This document shows, piece after piece, positions 8,470 through 16,220 of a stretch of DNA of 64,000 bases; the first letter of the stretch is position 1, and every line of letters begins with the position of its first letter. Source of the stretch: Microbacterium sp. MM2322. Lineage in GTDB: Bacteria > Actinomycetota > Actinomycetes > Actinomycetales > Microbacteriaceae. The notes below the pieces were generated by a model. It did not search any database and was not told the origin of the DNA. It saw nothing but the letters and a program-made list of their open reading frames with translations. A program made the translations under genes and the position numbers. The DNA is taken from the NCBI RefSeq assembly GCF_964186585.1, contig NZ_OZ075067.1, forward strand, positions 1,302,001 to 1,366,000. Direction: 5' to 3'.

Positions 8470-10088
8470 GCGGCGATCGCGGCGGATGCGGCGGGCAGCG
8501 TGAGGATCAGCTCGGCGCCCTCGGCGGGGGCCCCGGCGACGAGAGATCCCCCGAGGGCGGTCGCGACCTTGCGGCTGAAGGCGAGCCCGATGCCGGTTCC
8601 GGGCACGGCGCTGTGCCGCGCCTCGGGGGAGCGGTAGAAGCGGTCGAAGATCCGCTCGCGTTCGGCGGGGTCGATCCGTGATCCGGTATTCCTCACGGCG
8701 ATCTCGACCGTGCCGTCCACCTGCTGCGCGACGATGTCGATGCGGTCGCCCGAGCTCGAGAACTTGACGGCGTTGGAGACCAGATTGGACAAGATCGCGG
8801 CCAGGCCCTCGCGGTCCGCTGTCACGCGGATGCCGGGCGGGATGCGAACGTCCACGATCCTGTCGTGGACGTTCGGGATGCTGGTGGGATCGACCGCGTC
8901 CGCCACCATCTCCCGCAGGTCGATCTCCTGCGGCTCCAACTCCGTGGTGGAACGGAGCCCGTCGAGGAACGAGGACGTGAGTTTGATGACTCGCTCCGCG
9001 TTGCGGGAGATGACAGCCAGGCGTGTGAGGGACTGGACGGGGAGGGGATCCGTCGACAGCAGGTCGGTGTATCCGATGATCGCGTTCAGAGGGGTTCTGA
9101 GCTCGTGGGAGAGCGTGGCGAGCGCGTCCTCGCGTTCTCGTCCGGCGTGCACCTGTTCGGTGATGTCGTGGGAGACGAGCATCACGCCGATGTTCGTGCC
9201 ATCGGATGCGATGAGCGGCTTGCCGGTCGTGATGAGAGCGGTCTGATCCCCGGGTGGGCCGATCCAGCAGAACTCGCTGTCGATGTCGTCGCCGCGCTTC
9301 GCTCGGAAGATCGGCTGGTCGGGGCCGGGAATGGGGGTGACTCGGTCTTCTCCGTAGATGTGCTCCGCGACTCCCGTCGTGGGATCGAGCTGGGCCCGCT
9401 GGGCGAACTCGCGGGATCGGGTGTTCGTCGCGATCGCCCGCCCCTCGTGGTCGAAGACAACGAGCGCGATGTCGGCGTCGTCCGCGTAGCTTCGCAGGAC
9501 CGCGCCGAGGCGTTCCAGATCTCGCTGACTTTCGGCCCACTGGGATTGGCGGGTGGCGAGCAATTCCCGGATGTGGCGGTTGTTCTCGACCAGGATCCGC
9601 GCAGTGATGATGACCACGGGCAGGACGATCGCGAACAGCAGTGTGCTCAGCCAGTCCGACGCCGACACCGTCTCGGCTGCGTTGATCAGCGGGATGAAGG
9701 TTGCGGCGTACGCGCCGATGAGGGCGACGAACGTTCCGGTCCGCTTGCCCACGGCGGAGAGCCACACGGCGGGGAACGCCGCGAGAGCGGAGATGGCGTG
9801 CACGTGATAGTCCGTGGCCGCTGCGACCAGGACCGCACCGAGCAGGTCGATGGCGGGGACCACGGCCTGGTGTCGCCATTGCCTCTGCTCCCACGGCACG
9901 AGGAGAGCGACGATCGTCGCGATCCCGACGAGGGCGTATCCCAACACCGCGACGGACAGAATCCGCGCCGGAACCTCGAGCACGAGGGATGCGACACCGA
10001 CGAGAAGGAAGGTCGCAAGGATCGGCGATTGCGATTGGGCGAACCACGCAAGTCGAGCGCGCGTGGGTGCGGAAACGTACCCTCTCAT
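8466..10088 (-). CDS. Orphan membrane sensor histidine kinase with PAS domain
   Basis: This 540-residue protein has five or six N-terminal membrane helices (roughly residues 20-170). A PAS-like segment follows (about 200-310), then an HisKA domain with the H-box SHELRTPLNAIIGY (phosphorylatable His near residue 327). The HATPase_c domain has the N-box LSNLVSNAVKF near 435 and GTGIGLAFS near 495. It would autophosphorylate in response to an unknown signal. The ATG at 10088 was chosen because GAGGGAGG precedes it; an upstream in-frame start at 10145 lacks such a site. No response regulator is adjacent. The stop codon coincides with the CTAG target of the neighbouring IS unit. Confidence 0.9.
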   Translation of the reverse strand: MRGYVSAPTRARLAWFAQSQSPILATFLLVGVASLVLEVPARILSVAVLGYALVGIATIVALLVPWEQRQWRHQAVVPAIDLLGAVLVAAATDYHVHAISALAAFPAVWLSAVGKRTGTFVALIGAYAATFIPLINAAETVSASDWLSTLLFAIVLPVVIITARILVENNRHIRELLATRQSQWAESQRDLERLGAVLRSYADDADIALVVFDHEGRAIATNTRSREFAQRAQLDPTTGVAEHIYGEDRVTPIPGPDQPIFRAKRGDDIDSEFCWIGPPGDQTALITTGKPLIASDGTNIGVMLVSHDITEQVHAGREREDALATLSHELRTPLNAIIGYTDLLSTDPLPVQSLTRLAVISRNAERVIKLTSSFLDGLRSTTELEPQEIDLREMVADAVDPTSIPNVHDRIVDVRIPPGIRVTADREGLAAILSNLVSNAVKFSSSGDRIDIVAQQVDGTVEIAVRNTGSRIDPAERERIFDRFYRSPEARHSAVPGTGIGLAFSRKVATALGGSLVAGAPAEGAELILTLPAASAAIAA

Positions 10089-10168
10089 CGAGCCTCCCTC
10101 GTGCACCTCGAGGGTAGAAACGATAGTGCCGGTGGCTGGTCTCAACGACCGCTTCTGCGGATGCCCTC

Positions 10169-10918
10169 TTGGGTGTATGCGCCGGGGGCGCTCGCCCCGA
10201 GCAGCTGCTGCGGGCGCTGTCGGTCGACGTCGTTCTGGTCTCCTCCACTGGAGTGGCTGAGCGAGCTTCGTCCACGGCCTCCGTTGCCGGGGCGTCGTCG
10301 GCGAGGCTGATCGCGAAGATCGTCGACATGGGTGCGCAGACGGTGTCGGGATCGCGACGCCGGTTGGGTATCGGGGCCGCGATCACGCTCGTGGTCATCG
10401 TCGCTGCGGTCACCATCGCGATCGGTATCGTGCGCACCGGAGCAGACTCCGCGGTCGAGACGGTTCCCGACACCGCCGCCGAGAGCATCGCGCCGGCATC
10501 GGTGTACGTGCACGTGTCCGGCGAGGTGAAGACGCCCGGGTTGTACCGCCTGGATGACGGCGCCCGGGTCGTCGACGCGGTCGCTGCAGCGGGCGGCTTC
10601 TCGGACGAGGCAGCGCGTGACGGCGTCAACCTCGCGCGCCCGGTCAGCGACGGTGAACAGCTCCTGATCCCCGTCGAAGGAGCCGAGCAAACGGATGCCG
10701 GCGCCCCGGCCGCGCCCGAGGGAGACGGGCGCGTGAACCTCAACACCGCGGACCTGGCTGCGCTGGACACGCTCCCGCGGGTGGGTCCGGCGATCGCGCA
10801 ACGCATCCTGGACTGGCGCGAGGAGAACGGCCGGTTCACGAGCGTCGACGACCTGATGGCGGTGCCGGGCATCGGGGAGAAGATGCTCGCGTCGATCCGC
10901 GACCTGGTGACGGTGTGA
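10169..10918 (+). CDS. comEA: ComEA family DNA-binding competence protein
   Basis: The protein has one membrane helix (AAITLVVIVAAVTIAIGIV), an SLBB domain (VYVHVSGEVKTPGLYRLDDG) and two C-terminal helix-hairpin-helix motifs (VNLNTADLAALDTLPRVG, FTSVDDLMAVPGIG). It should display double-stranded-DNA-binding HhH motifs on the outer face of the membrane and hand DNA to ComEC, whose gene overlaps its stop. The start is uncertain: 10169 is a TTG, and GTG 10253 or ATG 10328 would still leave the membrane helix intact. The N-terminal fifty residues before the helix look unstructured. Most relatives are close to 200-250 residues. Confidence 0.88.
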   Translation: MGVCAGGARPEQLLRALSVDVVLVSSTGVAERASSTASVAGASSARLIAKIVDMGAQTVSGSRRRLGIGAAITLVVIVAAVTIAIGIVRTGADSAVETVPDTAAESIAPASVYVHVSGEVKTPGLYRLDDGARVVDAVAAAGGFSDEAARDGVNLARPVSDGEQLLIPVEGAEQTDAGAPAAPEGDGRVNLNTADLAALDTLPRVGPAIAQRILDWREENGRFTSVDDLMAVPGIGEKMLASIRDLVTV

Positions 10919-13227
10919 GTGGTCGGACCGCGCGTCGTCGCGATCTGCGACTGCTGCCGGTCGCTCTGACGGCCTGGGCGGGCGCGGGGTTGGCGATCGT
11001 GTTCCCCGAGCACGCGGTCACGATCGCGGTCGCGCTGTGGGTGGGGGCGGTGGCGGTACTCGCGGTGGCTGTGCGTCGCGCGAGGCCGACGACATTCGCC
11101 CTCGTCGCGGTGGCGATCGCGGTCGCGGGGGCCGCGGCATCCCACGTCGCGTTCGCGCAGCCCGCGAGAGCCGCGGTCGCCGATCTGAAGATCACGGGCG
11201 GCCGCAGCGTCACGTTCGAGGTGGATGTCGTGGGCAAGGTCGAGCGGTCGGCGACAGGCTTCCGGTTCGATGCGATCACCCGTTCGGCAACGATCGGTCG
11301 CGACGTACGCCCCGTGTCGGCTCCGGTCCTCGTCCGGGTGCAGGAACGACCGGAGGGGCTCGACCTCGGCGCGCGCGTTGTGGTCACCGGGACGGCGTTC
11401 CACGCAGATGCCGCCGATCGCGAGGTGCTGGTGATCGAGGCATCCACGATTCGGCTCGCGAGGCCGCCGACGGGCGCGCTGGCCGTCGCGGCGGAGCTGC
11501 GGACCGGCCTCGTCGCGGCGGTCGACGGGTTACCCGACCCCGGCGCCGGCCTCGTTCCCGGCCTCGCCGTCGGCGACACGTCCGCTGTCAGCGCCGACCT
11601 CGACGCGCAGATGAAGGCGTCGTCTCTGTCTCATCTCACTGCCGTATCGGGGGCGAACTGCGCGCTCGTCGTCGGAATCGCGTTCGGGGTCGCCGCGCTC
11701 TGCGGGGCGCGGCGCTGCATCCGTGTCACTGCGGGACTCGTGACGCTGGTCGCGTTCATCGTCCTCGTCTCACCCGAGCCGAGCGTCGTCCGAGCCGGCG
11801 CGATGGCCGCGATCGCGATGCTCGGCGTGCTGCTGGGGCGGATCGGCGCGGGCATGTCGATTCTCTCGGCATCCGTGTGCCTCCTGCTCATCCTCGACCC
11901 GTGGCTCGCGGCATCCCTGGGGTTCGCGCTGTCGGCGGTGGCGACGGGGTCGCTGCTGCTGTTCGCCGGCCCGCTCGCCGATGGGATGTCGAGGTGGATG
12001 CCGGCGCCCGCCGCGCTCGCGCTGTCCGTTCCGCTCGCCGCCCAGCTGGCCTGCGGACCGCTCCTCATCCTCATCGAGCCGACCGTTCCGCTCGTCGGGG
12101 TGCTCGCGAACCTTCTCGCCGGCCCGGCGGCACCGGCCGCGACCGTGCTCGGCCTGCTCGCCTGCCTAGCGCTGCCGATCCCGGTGCTGGCGCAGGGGCT
12201 GGCCGCGATCGCCTGGCTGCCCGCGGCGTGGATCGCGGGAACGGCAGACCTCGCGGCGCAGCTTCCCGGCGCATCCATCGCGTGGCTCGAAGGGATGCCG
12301 GGGCTCATCGCCCTGACCGCGACCGGGGCCGCGATCGGGGTCGTCGTCGCGGCACGGCGGCATCGGCTGCGGCGAGGGGCGGCATGGCTCCTCGCGGGGA
12401 TCGTCGTGGTGGTCGCAGCCGCGGGACCCGTTCGGACACTGTTCGATCGCACTCGCGTCCCACACGAGTGGACTATCGCCGCGTGCGAAGTGGGCCAAGG
12501 CGATGCGGTCCTCATCCGCTCCGGCGACGCCGTCATGCTGATCGACACGGGGCCCGAACCCGACCCGCTGTCCGCTTGCCTGGATCGCTTCGCGATCGAC
12601 CGCGTCGACATCCTCGTCTTCACCCACTTCGACATGGATCACCGCGGCGGCGCCGACGCGATGATGGGGCGGGCCGACCTGGTGCTGCACGGCCCCATTC
12701 CGGACCCCGACGCGGCCCACATGCTCGCGCGCTTCACGGCGGGCGGCGCCCAGACGCAGGAGGTGTCCGCGGGTCAGAGCGGCGCGCTGGGGGAGTGCCG
12801 GTGGCGCGCACTCTGGCCGAAGCCCCGCGATCCGGTCTACCCCGCCGGCAACGACGCGAGCGTCGTCATCGACGTGACGGGATGCCGCGTCCCCGACGCC
12901 ATCTTCCTCGGCGACCTGTCGGCCCAGCCGCAGCGTTCTCTCCTCGCGAGCGGCGCGATCGATCGCAGCTATGCGGTCGTGAAGGTCGCGCACCACGGCA
13001 GCGCCGATCAGGATCAGGGCCTCTATCGCGATCTCGATGCCCGCGTCGCCCTCGTGACGGTGGGCAAGAACACCTACGGTCACCCGAGGGATGAGATCCT
13101 CGACCTGCTCCAGGAGGAGCACGCGACCATCGCCCGCACCGATCGTTCCGGCGACATCGCGGTGTGGCGCGACGGCGCCGGACTTCAGGTGTGGCGGTCG
13201 CGCGAGGACGGCGGACCCTCGTCGTAG
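10915..13227 (+). CDS. comEC: ComEC/Rec2 family DNA uptake channel
   Basis: The 770-residue protein has an N-terminal hydrophobic pair and a DUF4131/OB-like segment. The central polytopic Competence domain follows (SSLSHLTAVSGANCALVVG onward). The C-terminus is a metallo-beta-lactamase-like domain from about residue 520, with GQGDAVLIR, LIDTGPEPDP and HFDMDHRGG. In naturally competent bacteria ComEC carries single-stranded DNA across the membrane. Its GTG start overlaps the comEA stop by 4 bp, so the pair is translationally coupled. No pilus genes are in the window, so competence itself is not shown. Confidence 0.92.
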   Translation: MSGRTARRRDLRLLPVALTAWAGAGLAIVFPEHAVTIAVALWVGAVAVLAVAVRRARPTTFALVAVAIAVAGAAASHVAFAQPARAAVADLKITGGRSVTFEVDVVGKVERSATGFRFDAITRSATIGRDVRPVSAPVLVRVQERPEGLDLGARVVVTGTAFHADAADREVLVIEASTIRLARPPTGALAVAAELRTGLVAAVDGLPDPGAGLVPGLAVGDTSAVSADLDAQMKASSLSHLTAVSGANCALVVGIAFGVAALCGARRCIRVTAGLVTLVAFIVLVSPEPSVVRAGAMAAIAMLGVLLGRIGAGMSILSASVCLLLILDPWLAASLGFALSAVATGSLLLFAGPLADGMSRWMPAPAALALSVPLAAQLACGPLLILIEPTVPLVGVLANLLAGPAAPAATVLGLLACLALPIPVLAQGLAAIAWLPAAWIAGTADLAAQLPGASIAWLEGMPGLIALTATGAAIGVVVAARRHRLRRGAAWLLAGIVVVVAAAGPVRTLFDRTRVPHEWTIAACEVGQGDAVLIRSGDAVMLIDTGPEPDPLSACLDRFAIDRVDILVFTHFDMDHRGGADAMMGRADLVLHGPIPDPDAAHMLARFTAGGAQTQEVSAGQSGALGECRWRALWPKPRDPVYPAGNDASVVIDVTGCRVPDAIFLGDLSAQPQRSLLASGAIDRSYAVVKVAHHGSADQDQGLYRDLDARVALVTVGKNTYGHPRDEILDLLQEEHATIARTDRSGDIAVWRDGAGLQVWRSREDGGPSS

Positions 13228-13230
13228 GCT
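13225..13230 (+). promoter_or_regulatory. TAGGCT -10 element sharing the comEC stop codon
   Basis: The comEC stop TAG (13225-13227) forms the first half of TAGGCT. Six bases later comes the ATG of the next gene (13237). There is no ribosome-binding site between, so a leaderless transcript is likely. Confidence 0.5.
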
Positions 13231-13236
13231 GACCGG

Positions 13237-13890
13237 ATGTCGGTTTCCCGCACATCGAGCACCACCCTGATCGGCGCGGTTCGGCTCGTCGTCGCGGTCG
13301 TCGTGACAGGGGTCCTCGGCTGGACATATGCCTCATCGATCGCCCGGGGGAGCACCAACCCGTTCGACTTCTTCGGCTACTTCACGAACCAGACGAGCCT
13401 GTGGAGCGCTCTGATCTTCGGAGTCACCGGCATCCTTCTGCTGTCGAAGCGTCAGGTGCCGACGTGGCTCGCTGCAATCCGCGGCGTCGCGACGGCGTGC
13501 CTCATCGTGGTGGCGGTCGTCTACAACGTCTTCGTGCCCGGTACCGGTTCGGCGCCGCCCTGGGTGAGCACTGTGCTCCACATCGCGTTGCCGGCGTACG
13601 CGGTGCTCGACTGGGCCCTCGTCGGCGATCGGCTGCGACTGCCCTGGCGGAGTCTGTGGCTCGTTCTCCCGTACCCGCTGATCTGGATCGCCGTCGTCCT
13701 CCTCCGCGGCCAGACCGATGGCTGGGTGCCCTACGGCTTCCTCCTCCCGAGCAGAGGCGCAGGAGTTCTCCTCCTCACCAGCCTCGGGCTCCTCGCGATG
13801 CTCCTCGTCGCCGCGACAGCGGTCTGGGGCCTCAGCCGACGGCGCGGTGGAGTCCCCGTCGACACCGAGACCGTCCGCCGCCCTCGGTAG
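13237..13890 (+). CDS. Pr6Pr family integral membrane protein
   Basis: This 217-residue protein has about six predicted membrane helices. It carries the family motif FDFFGYFTNQTSLWSAL in the first third and VSTVLHIALPAYAVLDW in the middle, both typical of Pr6Pr-type proteins related to FAR-17a/AIG1. The biochemical role in bacteria is not established. The ATG at 13237 follows TAGGCT by 6 nt. The gene sits between comEC and holA on the same strand, but each of the three appears to have its own promoter. Confidence 0.8.
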   Translation: MSVSRTSSTTLIGAVRLVVAVVVTGVLGWTYASSIARGSTNPFDFFGYFTNQTSLWSALIFGVTGILLLSKRQVPTWLAAIRGVATACLIVVAVVYNVFVPGTGSAPPWVSTVLHIALPAYAVLDWALVGDRLRLPWRSLWLVLPYPLIWIAVVLLRGQTDGWVPYGFLLPSRGAGVLLLTSLGLLAMLLVAATAVWGLSRRRGGVPVDTETVRRPR

Positions 13891-13893
13891 GCT
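13888..13893 (+). promoter_or_regulatory. TAGGCT -10 element sharing the stop codon of the membrane-protein gene
   Basis: TAG at 13888-13890 ends the upstream gene and begins TAGGCT. The holA ATG follows 7 nt later at 13901. This is the second of three such overlaps in the window. Confidence 0.5.
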
Positions 13894-13900
13894 GGTTCCC

Positions 13901-14935
13901 ATGCCGAGTCCCCGTCGTCCCGCCGCGAAGACGACCAAATCGGCGATCCCGCAGATATCCTGGCGCGCACCGCAGCCCGCGCCCGTCGTCCTGATCTCTG
14001 GGCCGGAGGAGATCTGCGCCGAGCGGGCCACCGCCGGCATCCGCGAGTACCTGCGCGCAGAGGATCCCAGCCTCGAAGTCACCGACGTCCGCGCCGACGA
14101 TTACGCGCCCGGCACCCTCTTCGCGGTGTCGTCGCCCTCGCTGTTCGGCGAGCCGCGGCTGGTCCGTGTCTCGGGCGTCGAGAAGTGCTCCGACGCGTTC
14201 CTCGCCGAAGCGATCCGCTACCTCGAGGCTCCGCAGGAGGGCGCCACGATCGTCCTCCGCCACACCGGTGCGAGCGTGCGGGGCAAGAAGCTCCTCGACG
14301 CGATCCGCTCCGGGACTGGCGGCGGGATCGAGATCGCCTGCCCCGCGGTCAAGCGCGACTCGGATCGGTTCGACTTCGCGGCGGGGGAGTTCCAGGCCGC
14401 GAAGCGTCGGATTGCGCCGCCCGCCCTCCGCGCCCTCGTCTCCGCATTCGCGGACGACCTCACCGAGCTCGCGGCAGCGTGCCAGCAGCTCATCTCGGAT
14501 GTCGAGGGAGACATCACCGAGCAGACGGTCACCCGGTACTACGGCGGTCGTGTCGAAGCGACCGCATTCGCCGTCGCCGACACCGCGATCGCCGGCCGCT
14601 ACGGTGACGCGTTGGTCACTCTCCGTCATGCCCTCGCTTCGGGAGCCGATCCCGTACCGATGGTCGCCGCGATCGCCTCGAAGCTTCGGACGATGGCTCG
14701 TGTCGCCGGAACCCGTGAACCGTCGTCGGCCTTGGCCGCGCGCATCGGGATGAAGGACTGGCAGGTCGATCGCGCCCGACGTGACCTCGCCGGCTGGACC
14801 GAGTCATCCCTCGGCATCGCCATCCAGGCCGCTGCGCGAGCGGATGCCGAGGTCAAAGGCGCGTCACGCGACGCCGTCTTCGCGGTCGAGCGGCTCGTCA
14901 CCGTCGTCGCGACCCGCGCTCCGTACGGCGCATGA
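13901..14935 (+). CDS. holA: DNA polymerase III subunit delta
   Basis: The 344-residue protein is the clamp-loader delta subunit, which opens the beta sliding clamp. It shows the family beginning VVLISGPEEICAERA, the SLFGEPRLVRVSG segment of the N-terminal domain, and the C-terminal collar helices. Sequence conservation is low in this family, but length and order fit. The start at ATG 13901 is supported by TAGGCT 7 nt upstream; an in-frame start at 13718 would lie inside the previous gene. It ends 18 bp before a strong bidirectional terminator and faces rpsT, a neighbour seen in many actinobacteria. Confidence 0.9.
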   Translation: MPSPRRPAAKTTKSAIPQISWRAPQPAPVVLISGPEEICAERATAGIREYLRAEDPSLEVTDVRADDYAPGTLFAVSSPSLFGEPRLVRVSGVEKCSDAFLAEAIRYLEAPQEGATIVLRHTGASVRGKKLLDAIRSGTGGGIEIACPAVKRDSDRFDFAAGEFQAAKRRIAPPALRALVSAFADDLTELAAACQQLISDVEGDITEQTVTRYYGGRVEATAFAVADTAIAGRYGDALVTLRHALASGADPVPMVAAIASKLRTMARVAGTREPSSALAARIGMKDWQVDRARRDLAGWTESSLGIAIQAAARADAEVKGASRDAVFAVERLVTVVATRAPYGA

Positions 14936-14953
14936 CGACAACCACCCTCGGAA

Positions 14954-14993
14954 ACGACGAAGGCCCATCCCTTGCGGGACGGGCCTTCGTCGT
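14954..14993. terminator. Bidirectional terminator holA/rpsT
   Basis: An 18-bp stem with one mismatch (ACGACGAAGGCCC… pairing with …GGGCCTTCGTCGT) and a TTGC loop lies between the convergent holA and rpsT genes. Confidence 0.85.
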
Positions 14994-15010
14994 AGCTCAG
15001 CAGTCGCGAC

Positions 15011-15271
15011 TCAGAGAGCGGCGACCTGCTTGGCGATCGAGGACTTGCGGTTAGCCGCCTGGTTCTCGTGGATGACGCCCTTGCTGACGGCCTTGTCGAG
15101 CTTCTTGGTCGCCTTCACCAGAGCCTTCTCGGCAGCGGCCTTGTCGCCGGCCGAGATGGCCGCGCGGGTCTGACGGACGACGGTCCGCAGCTCGCTCTTG
15201 ACGGCCTTGTTCCGCTCGCGGGCCTTTTCGTTGGTCTTGTTGCGCTTGATCTGCGACTTGATGTTCGCCAC
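15011..15271 (-). CDS. rpsT: 30S ribosomal protein S20
   Basis: The 86-residue basic protein begins (M)[20 protein letters not shown] after a GTG start and matches S20 in length and in the helical [22 protein letters not shown] region. S20 binds 16S rRNA early in 30S assembly. The frame is open up to 15367, but the conserved N-terminus fixes the start at 15271. It is preceded by a leader of about 100 nt and followed by the shared terminator. Confidence 0.97.
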   Translation of the reverse strand: MANIKSQIKRNKTNEKARERNKAVKSELRTVVRQTRAAISAGDKAAAEKALVKATKKLDKAVSKGVIHENQAANRKSSIAKQVAAL

Positions 15272-15397
15272 GTTCGACGTATCTTTCGTTCGAGGTACAG
15301 GTGGATGTGCCGGCGACAGAAGAGGGCTGTCACACAGCGGTCGTGTGAGGGAGGAACCCACACGCAAGCCAAAAACTGATCTTATCAGGTCGCGGGC
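15272..15397 (-). promoter_or_regulatory. rpsT promoter and structured 5' leader
   Basis: TAAGAT (minus 15384-15379) is a good -10. It lies inside CTGAT-AAG-ATCAG, which is followed by five T on the minus strand and could also serve as a short terminator for the upstream hydrolase gene. The leader of about 100 nt contains GTGTGGG…CCTCACAC and a second GTGTG that could pair with CACAC instead. Confidence 0.45.
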
Positions 15398-16132
15398 TCA
15401 ACCCGAAGCCGGCCGCTCTCGCTCCATCGTGGCGAGTGCGAGGTCAATCACGGCGTTGAACACGCGGGGTCGCATCGCCGTCACGAGATGTGACGTCCGC
15501 GGCACGACGATCAGTTCCGCCTCGGGCTTCAGCCTGGTGAACAGACGCTCGTTCGAGCGCAGCTGATCCCACTGTCCGTTCACGAACCACATCGGCACGG
15601 AGATCCGGGTCAACGCCGCGATGAGGTCGAGGACGGAGAGGCTGCGGAGCGCGACGTCCTGCATGTCGTAGGCGTAGCCGCCAGCCCCGAAATCCGCGCG
15701 CGTCTCGGGCGGCAGCGTGCGGTCGAGGACCATGTCGGTGAGGGCTTGCCCCCGCCCCGGGAGTCGGTCGAAGCCGCGCGCGAGCGTGCGATAGATCGCG
15801 AGCCCCGCGCCGCGCGGGATCGAGGTGCAGCTCGCCGCGATGAAGGCATCCACAGGCGGCCGATCCTCGCGTCCCGCGTATTCGATCGAAATGAGCCCGC
15901 CCATCGAGTGCGCGACGAGCAGCACGGGGCCTCGCGTCGCGGCATCCCTCACCGCGGTGTCGATCGTCTCGAAGGCGCCGTCCAGGGTGAAGGTCTCGCT
16001 CATTCGGGTGCCGTGCCCGGGCAGGTCCACCGCGTTCGCGCCGATGCCCGCTGCGCTCAGGTGCTCGACCTGGGCTCGCCACATCGAGGCAGAGGTCCGG
16101 ATGCCATGGACGAAGACCACCTGAGCCGTCAT
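15398..16132 (-). CDS. Alpha/beta-fold hydrolase
   Basis: The 244-residue protein has the oxyanion motif VHGIRTS, the nucleophile elbow AHSMGG, an Asp in GQWDQLR and a His in TSHLV, a full Ser-Asp-His triad. No signal peptide is present, so it should be cytosolic. The ester or amide substrate is unknown. TAGGCT on the minus strand (16144-16139) ends 6 nt before ATG 16132, which favours that start over the GTG three bases upstream. The gene lies between rpsT and the secreted nuclease, all on minus. Confidence 0.85.
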   Translation of the reverse strand: MTAQVVFVHGIRTSASMWRAQVEHLSAAGIGANAVDLPGHGTRMSETFTLDGAFETIDTAVRDAATRGPVLLVAHSMGGLISIEYAGREDRPPVDAFIAASCTSIPRGAGLAIYRTLARGFDRLPGRGQALTDMVLDRTLPPETRADFGAGGYAYDMQDVALRSLSVLDLIAALTRISVPMWFVNGQWDQLRSNERLFTRLKPEAELIVVPRTSHLVTAMRPRVFNAVIDLALATMERERPASG

Positions 16133-16173
16133 CACTCCAGCCTACGAATTCCGAGGCTGAGGGAGCACACGAC

Positions 16174-16205
16174 AACGGGGGCGGATCCGAAGACCCGCCC
16201 CCGTT
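16174..16205. terminator. Hairpin downstream of the secreted nuclease gene
   Basis: A perfect 11-bp stem AACGGGGGCGG / CCGCCCCCGTT encloses a 10-nt loop, 16 bp after the stop codon at 16221. There is no T tract on the minus strand. Confidence 0.65.
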
Positions 16206-16220
16206 ACACCGGAATGACGA

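Noticed and set aside
8428-11403. 991-codon minus frame across the kinase, comEA and comEC
   Set aside because: It crosses three genes on both strands and has Arg/Pro-rich low-complexity content.
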